Shown here: one piece after another, positions 43,201 to 52,678 of the stretch
How the letters are laid out: every line of letters starts with the position of its first letter
Position numbering within the stretch: position 1 is the first letter of the stretch
Assembly: GCA_021401465.1 (NCBI GenBank)
Contig: JADDMT010000028.1
Span: forward strand, 248,001-312,000
Origin: Teratosphaeria epicoccoides
Taxonomy: Eukaryota > Ascomycota > Dothideomycetes > Mycosphaerellales > Teratosphaeriaceae
Reading direction: 5' to 3'
Length of the DNA: 64,000 nt
Notes under the pieces: model-generated
What the model saw: only the letters and a program-made list of their open reading frames with translations
Told to the model about the DNA's origin: nothing
Databases searched by the model: none
Program-made: the position numbers and the translations under genes

Positions 43201-46200
43201 CTCTGCTGCTGCTGTGTTGGAAAAGGCAAGCCTTGTAAAATACGACAAGAAGACTGGCCGATTACAATCGACAGATCTTGGTCGTGTTGCCTCGCACTAC
43301 TACATCACGCACAGCAGCATGCTCACGTACAATACTCACATCACTGCTGGCGTTACGCCAATTGAGCTCTTTCGGGTCTTTGCGCTCAGTGACGAGTTTA
43401 AATACATTCCTGTCCGACAGGACGAGAAGCTTGAACTCGCCAAGTTGCTGCAGCGTGTCCCAATTCCAGTCAAGGAGACAATCGATGAGCCGCATTGCAA
43501 GATCAATGTTCTGCTACAAGCATATGTTTCTCGTCTCAAACTTGAAGGTCTGGCCTTGATGGCTGATCTTGTTTACGTCACGCAATCTGCGGGTCGTATT
43601 CTCCGCGCCATGTTCGAAATCGCTCTCAAAAAGGAGTGGGCCGGTGTTGCCAAAGATGCGCTTGCGCTCTGCAAAATGGCGGAGAAGAGAATGTGGCCGA
43701 CGATGACTCCACTGCGTCAATTCCCAGAGTGTAGTCAGGAGATCATCAAGAAGGCAGAAAGGATCGATGTGCCTTGGTCTGCATACTTCGATCTTGACCC
43801 GCCACGAATGGGCGAATTGCTCGGGATGCCAAGGCAGGGGCGTCAAGTATGCAACATGGTGGCCAAGTTTCCTCGACTCGAAATAGCGGCACAAGTGCAA
43901 CCTATCACCCGCTCCATGCTTAGGGTGGAGCTCACGCTGACGCCGAAGTTCGAGTGGGAAGATGAGTTGCATGGCCGTGCCGAAAACTGGTGGTTCATTG
44001 TCGAGGACTGCGACGGTGAGAGGATCCTATTCCACGATCAGTTCCTGCTGCGCAAGGAGTACGCCACAGTAGAGATTAACGAGCACCTCGTTGAGTTTAC
44101 TGTTGAAATCACGGAGCCTATGCCACCAAACTACTTCATCACTGTGATCAGTGATCGATGGATGCACGCCGAGAGCCAACTCGCCTTATCGTTCCAGAAA
44201 CTGGTGCTGCCGGAGAAGTTCCCAGCCCCAACGCCTCTACTCGACATGCAACCTGTGCCGGTCTCGGCGCTCAAGAGGCAGGAGTACGTTGATCTGTACC
44301 CTGAATGGCAGAACTTCAACAGAATTCAGACGCAGACCTTCAACGCGCTATATCAAACCACCGACAATGTTTTTGTCGGCAGCCCGACCAGCAGCGGCAA
44401 GACAGTATGCGCCGAGTTCGCGATCCTCAGTCACTGGGCTCAAGGCGAAAGTGGCAAGGCTGTGTACATTGCGCCCTTTCAGGAGCAAGTTGACGCCCGC
44501 TGCAAAGCCTGGCAGAAGCGTCTGGGTGGCATAGCAGGTGGCAAAGAAGTCGTCAAGCTTACAGGCGAGACCACAGCCGATCTGAAGCTGCTTGAGCGCG
44601 GCGATCTGATTGTTGCAACGCCAGTCCAGTGGGATATGATGTCCAGGCAATGGCAACGGCGGAAGAATGTGCAGAACACCAGACTCATCATTGCTGACGA
44701 TCTGCATATGCTTGGCGGCCATTGCGGCTACATTTACGAAGCTGTGGTCTCACGATCGCAAGCGATAGCCGCTCAGCTCGAGAATGGTCTTCGCATTGTT
44801 GGTCTGTCGGTTTCTCTCTCCAACGCAAGGGACATTGGCGAATGGTTGGGTGCAAGCAAGCACAATATCTTCAACTTTTCGCCGAGCACTCGATCCATTC
44901 CGCTGAACCTGCATCTGCAAGGCTTCAGCATCCCACATTTCCCATCGCTGATGCTGGCCATGACGAAGCCGGCGTATCAGGCCATTCTGCAGCACGCACC
45001 GGAGGAGCCTTCCATGGTTTTCCTACCAAGCAGAAAGCAAGTCAGATTAACGGCGCAAGACTTGCTTGCAGCGTGTGTGGCAGATGACGACGAGCACAGG
45101 TTCTTGCAGGCTGACATCGAGCAACTCGAGCCGATTCTTGGCCGTGTGAAGGAGTGTAGTCTTGCAGAGAGCCTGAGGCATGGGGTTGCTTATTACCACG
45201 AAGCTCTCAGCGAGTCCGACAAGCGCATCGTTGAGTCACTTTTCAATCAAGGGGCGGTGCAGGTCATGCTTGTCTCCCGGGACTGCTGTTGGGAGATCCA
45301 GAGCATCGCCCATCTCGTCATTGTAATGGGCACGCAGTTTTTCGAGGGTCGCGAGCACAGATACATCGACTACTCAATCGCGGAAGTCTTGCAGATGTTC
45401 GGCAAGGCTGGCCGTCCCGGTGTCGACAGAGATTGCAGAGGTGTGCTCATGTGTCCAGAAGTCAAGAGGTTCTACTACAGAAAATTCTTGAGCGAGGCGC
45501 TGCCAATAGAAAGTCAGTTGCAGAGCTATATGCATGACGCTTTCGTAACGGAAATCAGCACGAAGACCATCGAAAGCACGCAGGACGCTATTGACTGGAC
45601 GACTTACACGTACTTCTACCGAAGGCTGCTAGCAAACCCTAGCTTCTATGGACTGAGCGACACGAGCCACGAAGGTCTAAGCGCATACTTGTCTGAGCAA
45701 GTGGAGCAGACGCTAAAAGATCTGAGTGATGCCAAGCTCATCGAGGTTGACGAGGAAGAAGACACAGTCGCACCTCTTAATGCGGCGATGATTGCAGCCT
45801 ACTACAACATCTCATTCATCACCATGCAGACATTACTCCTATCGCTGAAGCGGACCACAAAGCTCAAAGGCATCCTGGAGATTGTGACTGCAGCTACAGA
45901 GTTCGAGGATATCCAGATACGACGGCACGAGGAGAGGGTGCTGCAGCGTATTTACGATCGTGTGCCTGTCAAGATTTCGGAGATCAACTTCGAGAGCCCG
46001 CACTTCAAGGCCTTTGTGCTGCTGCAGGCACATTTCAGCCGCATGCAGCTGCCGACCGACCTTGCTAAAGACCAGGAGATTATCTTGCGGAAGGTATTGA
46101 ACCTGCTCAGCGCCTGTGTGGACGTGCTGTCAAGCGAAGGCCATCTCAACGCCATGAGCGCTATGGAAATCAGCCAAATGGTCGTCCAAGCGATGTGGGA

Positions 46201-46795
46201 CCGCGATTCTCCGTTGAAGCAGATTCCACATTTTGAGGATGAGGTCGTGGAGGCATGCAACAAGGCCGGTGTCAAAGATATTTTTGAATTCATGGAGGCC
46301 ATGGACCCTGAGGAGAATAAGGACTATGGCAAGCTGGTCCAGGCAATGGGTCTTGACAACAAGAAATTAGCTGACGCCGCCCGCTTCACCAACGAGAGGT
46401 ATCCGAACGTCGATCTAACTTTTGAGCTTGAGGATCCAGGGAATATCACCGCAGGCGATCCTGCCACGCTCAATGTCTCCGTGGAGCGACAATTGGAGGA
46501 AGACGAAGAGCCGAATCTCACCGTCCATGTGCCGTTCTATCCAGTTGAGAAAACGGAAAATTGGTGGTTGGTCGTTGGTGAGGAGAAGAGCAAGACGCTG
46601 CTGGCGATCAAGCGGGTCACGATTGCGAGAAAGCTGAAAACGAAACTGGAGATTGTGGTCCCAGAGGCGGGCAGGCATGAATTGACGCTGTTCTTGATGA
46701 GTGATAGCTATGTAGGTGTGGATCAGGCGCCGACATTTGAGATTGAGGCCGCGGAAGGAATGGAGGATGAGGAGGACGAGGATGAGGATGAGTAG
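40208..46795 (+). CDS. BRR2: U5 snRNP helicase BRR2
   Basis: The Ski2-like RNA helicase that unwinds U4/U6 during spliceosome activation. One uninterrupted frame encodes 2195 residues, the full family length, from the ATG at 40208 (MADSKKGAGD). The N-terminal 450 residues are acidic with the plug/PWI-like region. Cassette 1 has APTGSGKTNVA (about 541-551), DEIHLLHDD near 654, SATLPNY, and QMLGRAGRPQYD, followed by a Sec63 unit. Cassette 2 has GSPTSSGKTVCAEF (about 1391), ADDLHMLGG near 1496, LSVSLSNARD, QMFGKAGRPG, and a second Sec63 unit with an acidic C-terminal tail. Cassette 2 departs from consensus at motif II (DDLH) and motif III, as expected for the inactive, regulatory second cassette of Brr2. 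Lack of introns over 6.6 kb is notable for a splicing factor. Confidence 0.97.
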   Translation: MADSKKGAGDNPLGQYKYSAMSNLVLKADKRFISRRGDEQTGDPESLVGKIRLQDMGSRTARDTAPKAPVQEQARKRKRTEPLQSSRAAGVLSQADLNIEGLRYRPRTAATKEIYDLIATNVAQKMGGDYPLQVVASATDSVLEYLKDESLKDFDKKKEIDDILGISLASKEFNQLVNLGKKITDYDAEDEDEEMGDEAGEGADIDERQGVAVDFGDDDEDEGGGQTFEVRDEDEESEDDLNMETAELAGQEEPLPQQGEEEDEEDDGMVIESRRRRAERENQDLDLVLAHDIDAYWLQRQIGQIYEDAHTQNEKTREAERIMGEHDESGEEKPLREVENDLMDLFDYEHNDLIAKLIKNRDRILWVTKWRRAVDDESARLAIEKEMVNAGHAEILKELRGREEDSAGAGARRLNIKLDLMELDAEPPAKEEQKEGLVGGMQPRKTLNLEDLKFDQGNHLMTNTNVKLPQGSTKRTFKGYEEIHVPAPKRKADANETPLMPTSQLPAWAQPGFGQSKSLNRIQTNCYPSAFEGDGNMLICAPTGSGKTNVAMLTMLREIGKYRDPTTGDIDLDSFKIIYIAPLKALVQEQVGNFGNRLEPYGIKVSELTGDRQLTKQQIADTNVIVTTPEKWDVITRKATDTSYTNLVRLICIDEIHLLHDDRGPVLESIVSRTIRRQEQTGEPVRIVGLSATLPNYRDVAAFLRVDVSKDLHYFDGSFRPCPLKQEFVGVTDKKAIKQLKTMNDVCYNKVLEQVGQNKQQMLIFVHSRKETAKTAKYIRDKALELETIGQIMKVDAASREILREEAEQVANADLKDVLPYGFGIHHAGMSRADRTAVEDLFADGSIQVLVCTATLAWGVNLPAHTVIIKGTQIYSPEKGSWVELSPQDVLQMLGRAGRPQYDTYGEGIIITTQSELQYYLSLLNQQLPIESQFVSRLADNLNAEIVLGNVRSRDEGVEWLGYTYLFVRMIRSPALYQVGADYDEDETLEQKRVDLIHSAAAVLEKASLVKYDKKTGRLQSTDLGRVASHYYITHSSMLTYNTHITAGVTPIELFRVFALSDEFKYIPVRQDEKLELAKLLQRVPIPVKETIDEPHCKINVLLQAYVSRLKLEGLALMADLVYVTQSAGRILRAMFEIALKKEWAGVAKDALALCKMAEKRMWPTMTPLRQFPECSQEIIKKAERIDVPWSAYFDLDPPRMGELLGMPRQGRQVCNMVAKFPRLEIAAQVQPITRSMLRVELTLTPKFEWEDELHGRAENWWFIVEDCDGERILFHDQFLLRKEYATVEINEHLVEFTVEITEPMPPNYFITVISDRWMHAESQLALSFQKLVLPEKFPAPTPLLDMQPVPVSALKRQEYVDLYPEWQNFNRIQTQTFNALYQTTDNVFVGSPTSSGKTVCAEFAILSHWAQGESGKAVYIAPFQEQVDARCKAWQKRLGGIAGGKEVVKLTGETTADLKLLERGDLIVATPVQWDMMSRQWQRRKNVQNTRLIIADDLHMLGGHCGYIYEAVVSRSQAIAAQLENGLRIVGLSVSLSNARDIGEWLGASKHNIFNFSPSTRSIPLNLHLQGFSIPHFPSLMLAMTKPAYQAILQHAPEEPSMVFLPSRKQVRLTAQDLLAACVADDDEHRFLQADIEQLEPILGRVKECSLAESLRHGVAYYHEALSESDKRIVESLFNQGAVQVMLVSRDCCWEIQSIAHLVIVMGTQFFEGREHRYIDYSIAEVLQMFGKAGRPGVDRDCRGVLMCPEVKRFYYRKFLSEALPIESQLQSYMHDAFVTEISTKTIESTQDAIDWTTYTYFYRRLLANPSFYGLSDTSHEGLSAYLSEQVEQTLKDLSDAKLIEVDEEEDTVAPLNAAMIAAYYNISFITMQTLLLSLKRTTKLKGILEIVTAATEFEDIQIRRHEERVLQRIYDRVPVKISEINFESPHFKAFVLLQAHFSRMQLPTDLAKDQEIILRKVLNLLSACVDVLSSEGHLNAMSAMEISQMVVQAMWDRDSPLKQIPHFEDEVVEACNKAGVKDIFEFMEAMDPEENKDYGKLVQAMGLDNKKLADAARFTNERYPNVDLTFELEDPGNITAGDPATLNVSVERQLEEDEEPNLTVHVPFYPVEKTENWWLVVGEEKSKTLLAIKRVTIARKLKTKLEIVVPEAGRHELTLFLMSDSYVGVDQAPTFEIEAAEGMEDEEDEDEDE

Positions 46796-47421
46796 TAGAA
46801 GTAGTCATGGCTGTGTAGGAGCTTCATCTCCTTACGAACGCGTTCTGTGTAGATATGAGAACGTGCCAACTACAATGCTCGACGGTCAGTTGTGGTCGCT
46901 GTCTTTCGCGTGGCGACTCACGGTGCTCATTTTCATGTCTGGGAACAAACGTTTGATCGCTCCGCTCAGGCACGATCATCGGCTACCACCCATCCAGTAC
47001 CAACTCGGTCTCCCATGGACATCAGTAGGACCGAGTCTCCGGATTACAAGATAGGTATCGCGGAACCTGGCCAGCCTCAGCGCTGAGCTTGTGAAACATC
47101 CGGCAGGACTGCCGGCACTGTCCAGAGCAGACCAATCATTGTAGCCCGTGGACCAAAATGTGTCTCCATGATCGGCGTCCGATGCCTTGTTGCGATAACG
47201 TGGCATATAGGCATTTTCTATGATCAAGAGTATACAAGTACTCAAAATCTCCTCCGTCCTGAACACTCTCGAAACCAATCTCTGGTCCTCTTCAAATACA
47301 CTATACAACTCGACACATCATCGTCACCGCCATTGACCTTGCACCACCATCGCAGCATTCCACGGCGCCAGCAGCGACCAAGTCACCCCTGACGACTCCA
47401 CCCAATCAAATTAGCGTCACC
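46796..47421. other. Spacer BRR2 / secreted protein 3
   Basis: The BRR2 3' UTR region and the promoter of the next gene. No gene or recognised element is seen. Confidence 0.4.
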
Positions 47422-47721
47422 ATGAAGCCAACAACTCCCCTTCCAGTGTTCCTCTCGCTCGCCGGCGCGATGTGGGTGTGTCTAATGGACGCCAGCGGTG
47501 GGCAAGGTCACGGGACTTGCGAGCCTGGGCCGGTGGAGAGGGAACAAGGAGAGTGGTACCAGCGCTGTGCTGCCGTCAGCCCGTGCCGTGTCCAGGGGCA
47601 TCCTTGCAAGGATGGACATCAGTTCTGGGATGAGACTGGTGTGGTGCCGGAGTGGAGGGCAAAGTGCGATGGGGATGATCTGATGCCTACGTGCAATGGA
47701 AGCACTTGGCAGATTCTTTGA
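47422..47721 (+). CDS. Small secreted cysteine-rich protein 3
   Basis: An intronless frame of 99 residues. The first 25 or so (MKPTTPLPVFLSLAGAMWVC on) form a hydrophobic signal peptide, probably cleaved before GQGHGTC. The mature part has six cysteines (GTC, RCA, PCR, PCK, KCD, TCN), enough for three disulfides, and is hydrophilic with Trp and Asp. I recognise no family. Size, secretion and Cys content fit a candidate effector or an apoplastic peptide (inference). A spliced variant is possible, but the open frame needs none. The gene is followed by an AT-richer stretch with a decayed gene. Confidence 0.6.
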   Translation: MKPTTPLPVFLSLAGAMWVCLMDASGGQGHGTCEPGPVEREQGEWYQRCAAVSPCRVQGHPCKDGHQFWDETGVVPEWRAKCDGDDLMPTCNGSTWQIL

Positions 47722-48142
47722 TGCGTGCCTGGGATGTTTGCATCGCTGGTAGGGATGACTCAACCCTCCCTACCCTCGGAGGATGAGTCTGTCCTCTTGC
47801 CACGGCTTCACAAGGTGGATGTGCTGCACTTTGGGCTTATGCCACACATTCAAATTCACAGGCTGTCTTTGTAGAAGGTTCCATATGTTGGAGATGAGTC
47901 CTTAGAGCGCTGATAGATGCCCTTCAGATACTGCACTTTGCATTTATGGGCTGCTTTGTTATTAGGAGTCAATGATCTCTACTAAACACGCTTACACTCG
48001 TTTTATGCTATATCTTCTGTTGCTGTATTAGCAGACCGCACGGAGGCAGCAAAGTTAGCGATGTTCTTGTTTCGATCCCTACAAAGATGCCTAATCATGT
48101 TCAAATGTAGTGAACCGGTTGGTATGTCGAGCAACTCAATAT
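47722..48142. other. AT-richer spacer
   Basis: Visibly richer in A and T than the surrounding coding DNA (for example TTGTTATTAGGAGTC and TTTTATGCTATATC), and without any open frame of note. It grades into the decayed gene to the right. No transposon terminus is recognised. Confidence 0.4.
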
Positions 48143-48577
48143 CTAGCTAATTGATGCTACCATCTGCTCATAGAATGAGAGTCGCGTTAGTTGAGGTAGA
48201 AATAATATACTCCTTGATAGCAAGAAGTATGTTATAGCAGGTGCTGTACCAGATTTTATCTTGAATCTAGCATACTCTTTCATGACAATGGTTGCAAGGT
48301 TCATAGTATCATATTCGGATCGACGAGTGTTGCCAAGGAATGGTAGAAGGTCAATGTTGTAGACTCCTTCGATACCGATCTACCTAGCATATGCCCTACC
48401 CTCGTCATGATAGAGGACCATACTGTTGGCGTATGCACAATTGTTCCATCCCATGAGGCATTGAGGCGGAATGGGTAGCAAATTGCAGGTGCCTGACTCG
48501 CGTAATGTGCCAAATGATGACTCAGGAATCCTGGATCTATCTGACTCAAAGTCATGCTCAAAATGCTTGGCTTTCAC
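48143..48577 (-). pseudogene. Decayed ORF with one in-frame stop
   Basis: A minus-strand frame of 145 codons, 48577 to 48143, is open except for a single TAG at 48382-48380. Upstream of it the protein reads NNCAYANSMVLYHDEGRAYA, and downstream IGIEGVYNIDLLPFLGNTRR, then MKEYARFKIKSGTAP, which look like normal protein on both sides. Further upstream (48578-48700) more protein-like sequence continues in a shifted frame (GAVDPGALSESQAF), so there is probably a frameshift as well. The region is AT-richer than neighbouring genes. I do not recognise the family. Probably a disabled gene, perhaps of transposon or transferred origin; a readthrough or an intron over the TAG is less likely. Confidence 0.5.
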
Positions 48578-48810
48578 TCAGTGCTCCCGGATCAACGGCG
48601 CCGTGTCTTTTGTCGATGTTCGATGTCGTGAAATATCATCAACCATATTGCAGCATGGTGGTCAGGTTGAAGTCGATCAGACTAGGTCTCACTACGCCAG
48701 ACCGTTTCGTTGTGCATTGCTGTGAATTGGGTTTCTTGGTAAAGCGATGCTGACGCCTCTTTGTCTCGGACAGTCATCTCTGCGACTTTCAAAGCTCTGT
48801 CGTAGATCAC

Positions 48811-49875
48811 CTAGACTTTCTTTCCCATTGCAATCAGCTCGCTCACTTTGGGTGGCAGTACCAAAGCACTTCTATCATTCCTTTTGAAGAATTCGACCAG
48901 CAAGCCGGCAGTCTTTTCTGGCACGTCTTCCTGCACGAAATGTCCTGCCTCGGGAATGACTACAAGTTGGAATTTGCCTTGCATCTGCCCGATCATCAAG
49001 TCCTTATCGAGTCGATCGGTGCCAGCCAGTAACAATTGCTTGGCACCCCTCCCTCTCAAGAACTTTTGGCTCATGCCCGTGAACCAGTCTTCCCACCATT
49101 TGACTGTGGTGTTGAGATCAGTCTTCCAGACATGCTTTCCACTCGGTAATTGGGAAAGCAAGGCAGGCACTGAGGCCTTGGCTGATTCGGGATTTCTGAG
49201 CGTGCGAGAACGGAGATGCCAGGCCACGGCCTCGTCAATCGAGGAAAACATACTTGGTCGCGAGGACAGGTAGGAGCGCATGTGCTGCAAAGCCTCGACA
49301 GCTGAGCCCTCGACGACGTCGATGACTGAATACCCGATCAACTGATTGCCGAGAGCATAGTCGGCTGCCATTTGTGTAACGACAGCGCCGCCGAGACTAT
49401 GGCCGACGAGGACGGAAGGTGGTAGTTGTGCCCACTCCAGTTTTGCTTGAGTGAGCTTGATCATCGCGACAGCGTCTGAAGCCAGAGTCTCCAAGCTGAA
49501 GTCGACAAGCTCTTCGCCCGTCGTTCGATCCGTGATCTTCGAGCCATGTCCTCTTACTTCCAGGGCCAAGAGGCCAGCTTCGGGTAGCTTCTGTCGTACC
49601 TCTCGCGCCAAGATTGCGAAGCTGAGTGCCGCCGAGCCAGCGCCATGATGAGTGATGAACAATGGTCCCTTCTTGGGATCGGTTGGAGGCGTCAGATAGA
49701 CATGGTACTTCGCCAGCTGCTTGCCGTCCTCCTGTTCCAGCCACAATTCCCGGGCAAAGTAGCTTGTCCAGTGGGTGAGGGGTGCTTCCTGCTCCCGCGA
49801 GGACGGCCTGACAGTATTGACTGAGGTGAGGGAATCGACAGATGAGGCTGACGAACCGGAAGACGAGTCTGGCAT
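48811..49875 (-). CDS. PPE1: Protein phosphatase methylesterase
   Basis: The alpha/beta hydrolase that removes the C-terminal methyl ester from the PP2A catalytic subunit (Ppe1/PME-1), controlling holoenzyme assembly in cytosol and nucleus. It is intronless with 354 residues. After a Ser-rich N-terminus come the family blocks: oxyanion motif THHGAGSAALSFA (about 76-88), EVRGHG, the nucleophile elbow VGHSLGGAVV (Ser near 162), VIDVVEGSAVEAL with the conserved post-elbow Asp, and the catalytic His in PEAGHFVQED near 318. GHSLGG replaces the more common GHSMGG, a conservative change. The length is slightly under the usual 380-420 residues, mainly because of a short N-terminus. It is divergent from the DUF2417 gene across a minisatellite-bearing spacer. 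Confidence 0.92.
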   Translation of the reverse strand: MPDSSSGSSASSVDSLTSVNTVRPSSREQEAPLTHWTSYFARELWLEQEDGKQLAKYHVYLTPPTDPKKGPLFITHHGAGSAALSFAILAREVRQKLPEAGLLALEVRGHGSKITDRTTGEELVDFSLETLASDAVAMIKLTQAKLEWAQLPPSVLVGHSLGGAVVTQMAADYALGNQLIGYSVIDVVEGSAVEALQHMRSYLSSRPSMFSSIDEAVAWHLRSRTLRNPESAKASVPALLSQLPSGKHVWKTDLNTTVKWWEDWFTGMSQKFLRGRGAKQLLLAGTDRLDKDLMIGQMQGKFQLVVIPEAGHFVQEDVPEKTAGLLVEFFKRNDRSALVLPPKVSELIAMGKKV

Positions 49876-50950
49876 AGTGCGGACGAGATATACCGTGCTG
49901 TTTGACGACTGTCCGCACTAGCACATTTGATCGGTGTGGAGGTGGTGGTGTGCCCCATGTGGCGCAGCAAGAAGGGAAGCGGCTCTTCACATGCCGACCA
50001 CCTGCAACCTGCTCCTTCCGACGATGACTCGGGCTGTCAAGCATGTCGGAGGCATACAGCGCCTCTACTCCGTATATACACTCTATCATTATATACGCTC
50101 TATCATCATATACATTCCATCATCATATACACTCCATCATCATATACACTCTATCATTATATACGCTCCATCATCATATATACTCTATCATTATATACAC
50201 TCCATCATTATATACACTCCTATATACACTCTATCATCATGTACACTCTACTATCATATACACTCCGTCATCATATACACTCTATCATTATATACGCTCC
50301 ATCATCATATATACTCTATCATTATATACACTCCATCATTATATACACTCCTATATACACTCTATTATCATGTACACTCTACTATCATATACACTCTGTC
50401 ATCATATACACTCTATCATTATATACGCTCTATCATCATATATACTCTATCATTATATACACTCCATCATTATATACACTCCTATATACACTCTATCATC
50501 ATGTACACTCCACCATCATATACACTCCACCATCATATACACCCTACCATCATATACACTCTGTCGTTATATACACTCCATCATCATGTACATTCATGCG
50601 AGACCCACTTTCCTCCCTGCTTTGGCGTGTCGAAGCTTCTCGCAGGCACATGATGACGTCGATCCTCCCGTCGGGTTTGCAGTCGATCACGTCGTGAATG
50701 CGGGACAGAGTTTGACGGGGAATTACGTAATTACTCGTTCGTGGTGTGTCCAGCCTCCTCCATCTGTGCGTGTCGCATTATTGTACAAACCTCCCGGGGC
50801 AGCGGTGGTGTGTCTTGCAGAAGTCCTCCAGGGTCACAGGCCTGGCCTACACATACCCAGAACCATTTGCTCTGCTCGTCCCCGCCACATTTGTCCGCTT
50901 GCCACGTGAGGCACCCCAGGGAAAGAGAGCACCAAGCTCAGATTGCCAAC
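49876..50950. promoter_or_regulatory. Divergent spacer PPE1 / DUF2417 with minisatellite
   Basis: About 1.1 kb separates the two start codons. Its middle half is the 17-bp minisatellite listed separately. The roughly 350 bp right of the repeat are unique and form the likely core promoter of the DUF2417 gene. The 190 bp left of it serve PPE1. Confidence 0.5.
50066..50596. repeat. 17-bp minisatellite with 131-bp higher-order period
   Basis: About 530 bp of tandem units close to TATACACTCTATCATCA (17 bp), varying at a few positions (CGCTC for CACTC, CATTA for CATCA, GTACAC). A shortened unit joining CACTCC directly to TATATACAC occurs at about 50221, 50352 and 50483, exactly 131 bp apart. Larger blocks have therefore been duplicated on top of the basic unit. 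Because 17 is not a multiple of 3, all three plus frames stay open through the array (Ser-Ile-Ile-Tyr-Thr-Leu-like repeats); I regard these as non-coding. Confidence 0.95.
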
Positions 50951-52678
50951 ATGACTTCGCTTTGGGGCTCGTCGAAGAAGGACAACGGACACCAAGATGA
51001 CGACGAAGGCGCCGCTCGTCGTGCAGGCGAGAGCGGGGGACCGCCGACAGAGAGAGACCCATTGTTACCGCCCAGCCAGCAACCTCGTCCACCGCACCCC
51101 GATGCCTACCTCGACCCCGATGACCCAGCGGTGAGTTTCCTTTTTCCGAGACAACTTCCACACTGACAGAACCACAATGCTGACATCGCTCAGGTCTCGC
51201 CCTACAACCTCTGGACCGTCCGTGCCCTCCGCTTCTTCTCCGTCCTTTTCCTCATCGTCACCTTCATCTGGTGGGTGCTGCTTCTTGTGAGCATCTTCGT
51301 CTCGCCTCCCGGACTCCACACCCGCGGCTCAGGCTTCTTCGACTTCTCCTACACGACTCTCGCCACCGGCATGCTGCTGACCAGCTTGCTCTTCTTCTCC
51401 GCACCGAGTATGGCCATGCGCGTGTGTCAAGGCGTCCTGGGAGTGTTTCTGCTCGTGGATCTGATCATCATCGTGTCTGTGCCGAGACTCAGAGCTGAGG
51501 AAGGACCGCCAGGCATGGCGAGTGTCGTCTGGGCGACGCTCATGGCTGCCTGGTGCGTCTTGACGGATCGAGTGGTGGCCTGGGGCAAGCGTGAAGAGGA
51601 GGAGCGGCTGACGGGTCGTCCGGAGACGCGTCGCACTCTGAAAGAGTGGCTTTCCGTCTTGGTCGCCACCGTCATTCTGGCCATCTACATCATCATCGTC
51701 ATCTTCATGACCGCCACCCTCGTCCTGAGGGCTCGCGATGCATCGCTGGAGATGACGGGCCAACGGTACTTTGTCGACGGCGACAAGTACGAAGTGCACC
51801 TTGGTTGTGTTGGCAATGTCACGACCGATAGCAAAGGGAACAGGTCGCCCACTCTGCTGTTGGAGGCCGGCGAAGATCCATTGGAATACGATTTCGAGTT
51901 TTGGGCTTACTCAGCATGGCAAAACGGCACCATCTCGCGCTACTGCTACTGGGACCGTCCGGGCTACGCCTGGTCGGACAATGCTCCGTCGCCTCACTCG
52001 GCAGGGATGAGCGCTGACAACCTTGCCGAAGCTTTAGCCGTCCGCGGTGAGGAAGGACCGTGGATCTTGGCTTCTGCAGGTTATGGCTCAGTCGTGTCGC
52101 GCATCTTCAGCGCACGTCACTTCCGTGATGTTGTTGGTCTCATCTTGATTGATCCGCTCCACGAGGACTTGCTGCATCGCATCGCAGCGCCCAGCCGCGG
52201 CTTCGTGCTCTGGGGCTGGGGTGTCATCTCGCCCCTGGGCATCCAACGCGTGCTTGGCGCGCTGTTTCAGGGCCGCACACGTGAAGACCGAGTCTATGGC
52301 CGAGAGCACTACCAGACCGGCAAGTTCATCAAGGCTCAGCTGCAGGAGTCGCTTGTTGCAGATTCGCTTACCAAGTCCGAGGTGGTTTCGTCCAGGAACA
52401 TTCAGCTTCAAGCTGCTGACACACCTCTCGTCGTCGTCTCTTCTGGGATCCGCAATGCGCAGGACGAAGAGTGGGCGCGCAAGCAGAAGGATCTGACCAC
52501 CATCACCGATAATCTTGTCTCCTGGGACGTCGTGAAGAAGGCACCCCACTATGTGTGGAAGACCTTCGATGGCCGTCAAGTGCTTGAGAAGCGTCTTGGT
52601 CAGCTCGTCAAAAAAGCCGAAGCACTTTGGGAGGAAAGGGTGGAATCGCAGAAATTCTCAGACCAGGTGGAGGTGTAG
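50951..52678 (+). CDS. DUF2417 integral membrane protein, hydrolase-like
   Basis: Exons 50951-51130 and 51194-52678 encode 554 residues. The hydrophilic N-terminus (MTSLWGSSKKDNG, then ERDPLLPPSQQ) leads into VSPYNLWTVRALRFF and about five membrane helices (roughly 70-95, 107-127, 132-152, 158-175, 200-228). The loop GKREEEERLTGRPETRR is the hallmark of fungal DUF2417 proteins, often annotated as mitochondrial integral membrane proteins. The C-terminal half is an alpha/beta-hydrolase-like domain: LLLEAGEDPLEYDFEFWAY, RYCYWDRPGYAWSDNAPSPH, then ASAGYGSVVSRIF where the nucleophile elbow should be, and LILIDPLHEDLL. The elbow lacks a GxSxG, so catalysis is doubtful. Function and location are not established for the family. 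The intron (63 bp) is well supported. Confidence 0.88.

Noticed and set aside
49927..50909. Three long overlapping plus-strand ORFs with Ser-Ile-Tyr-Thr-Leu-His repeats
   Set aside because: They arise because a stop-free 17-bp tandem repeat keeps all three frames open. They have no conserved start context or flanking domain.
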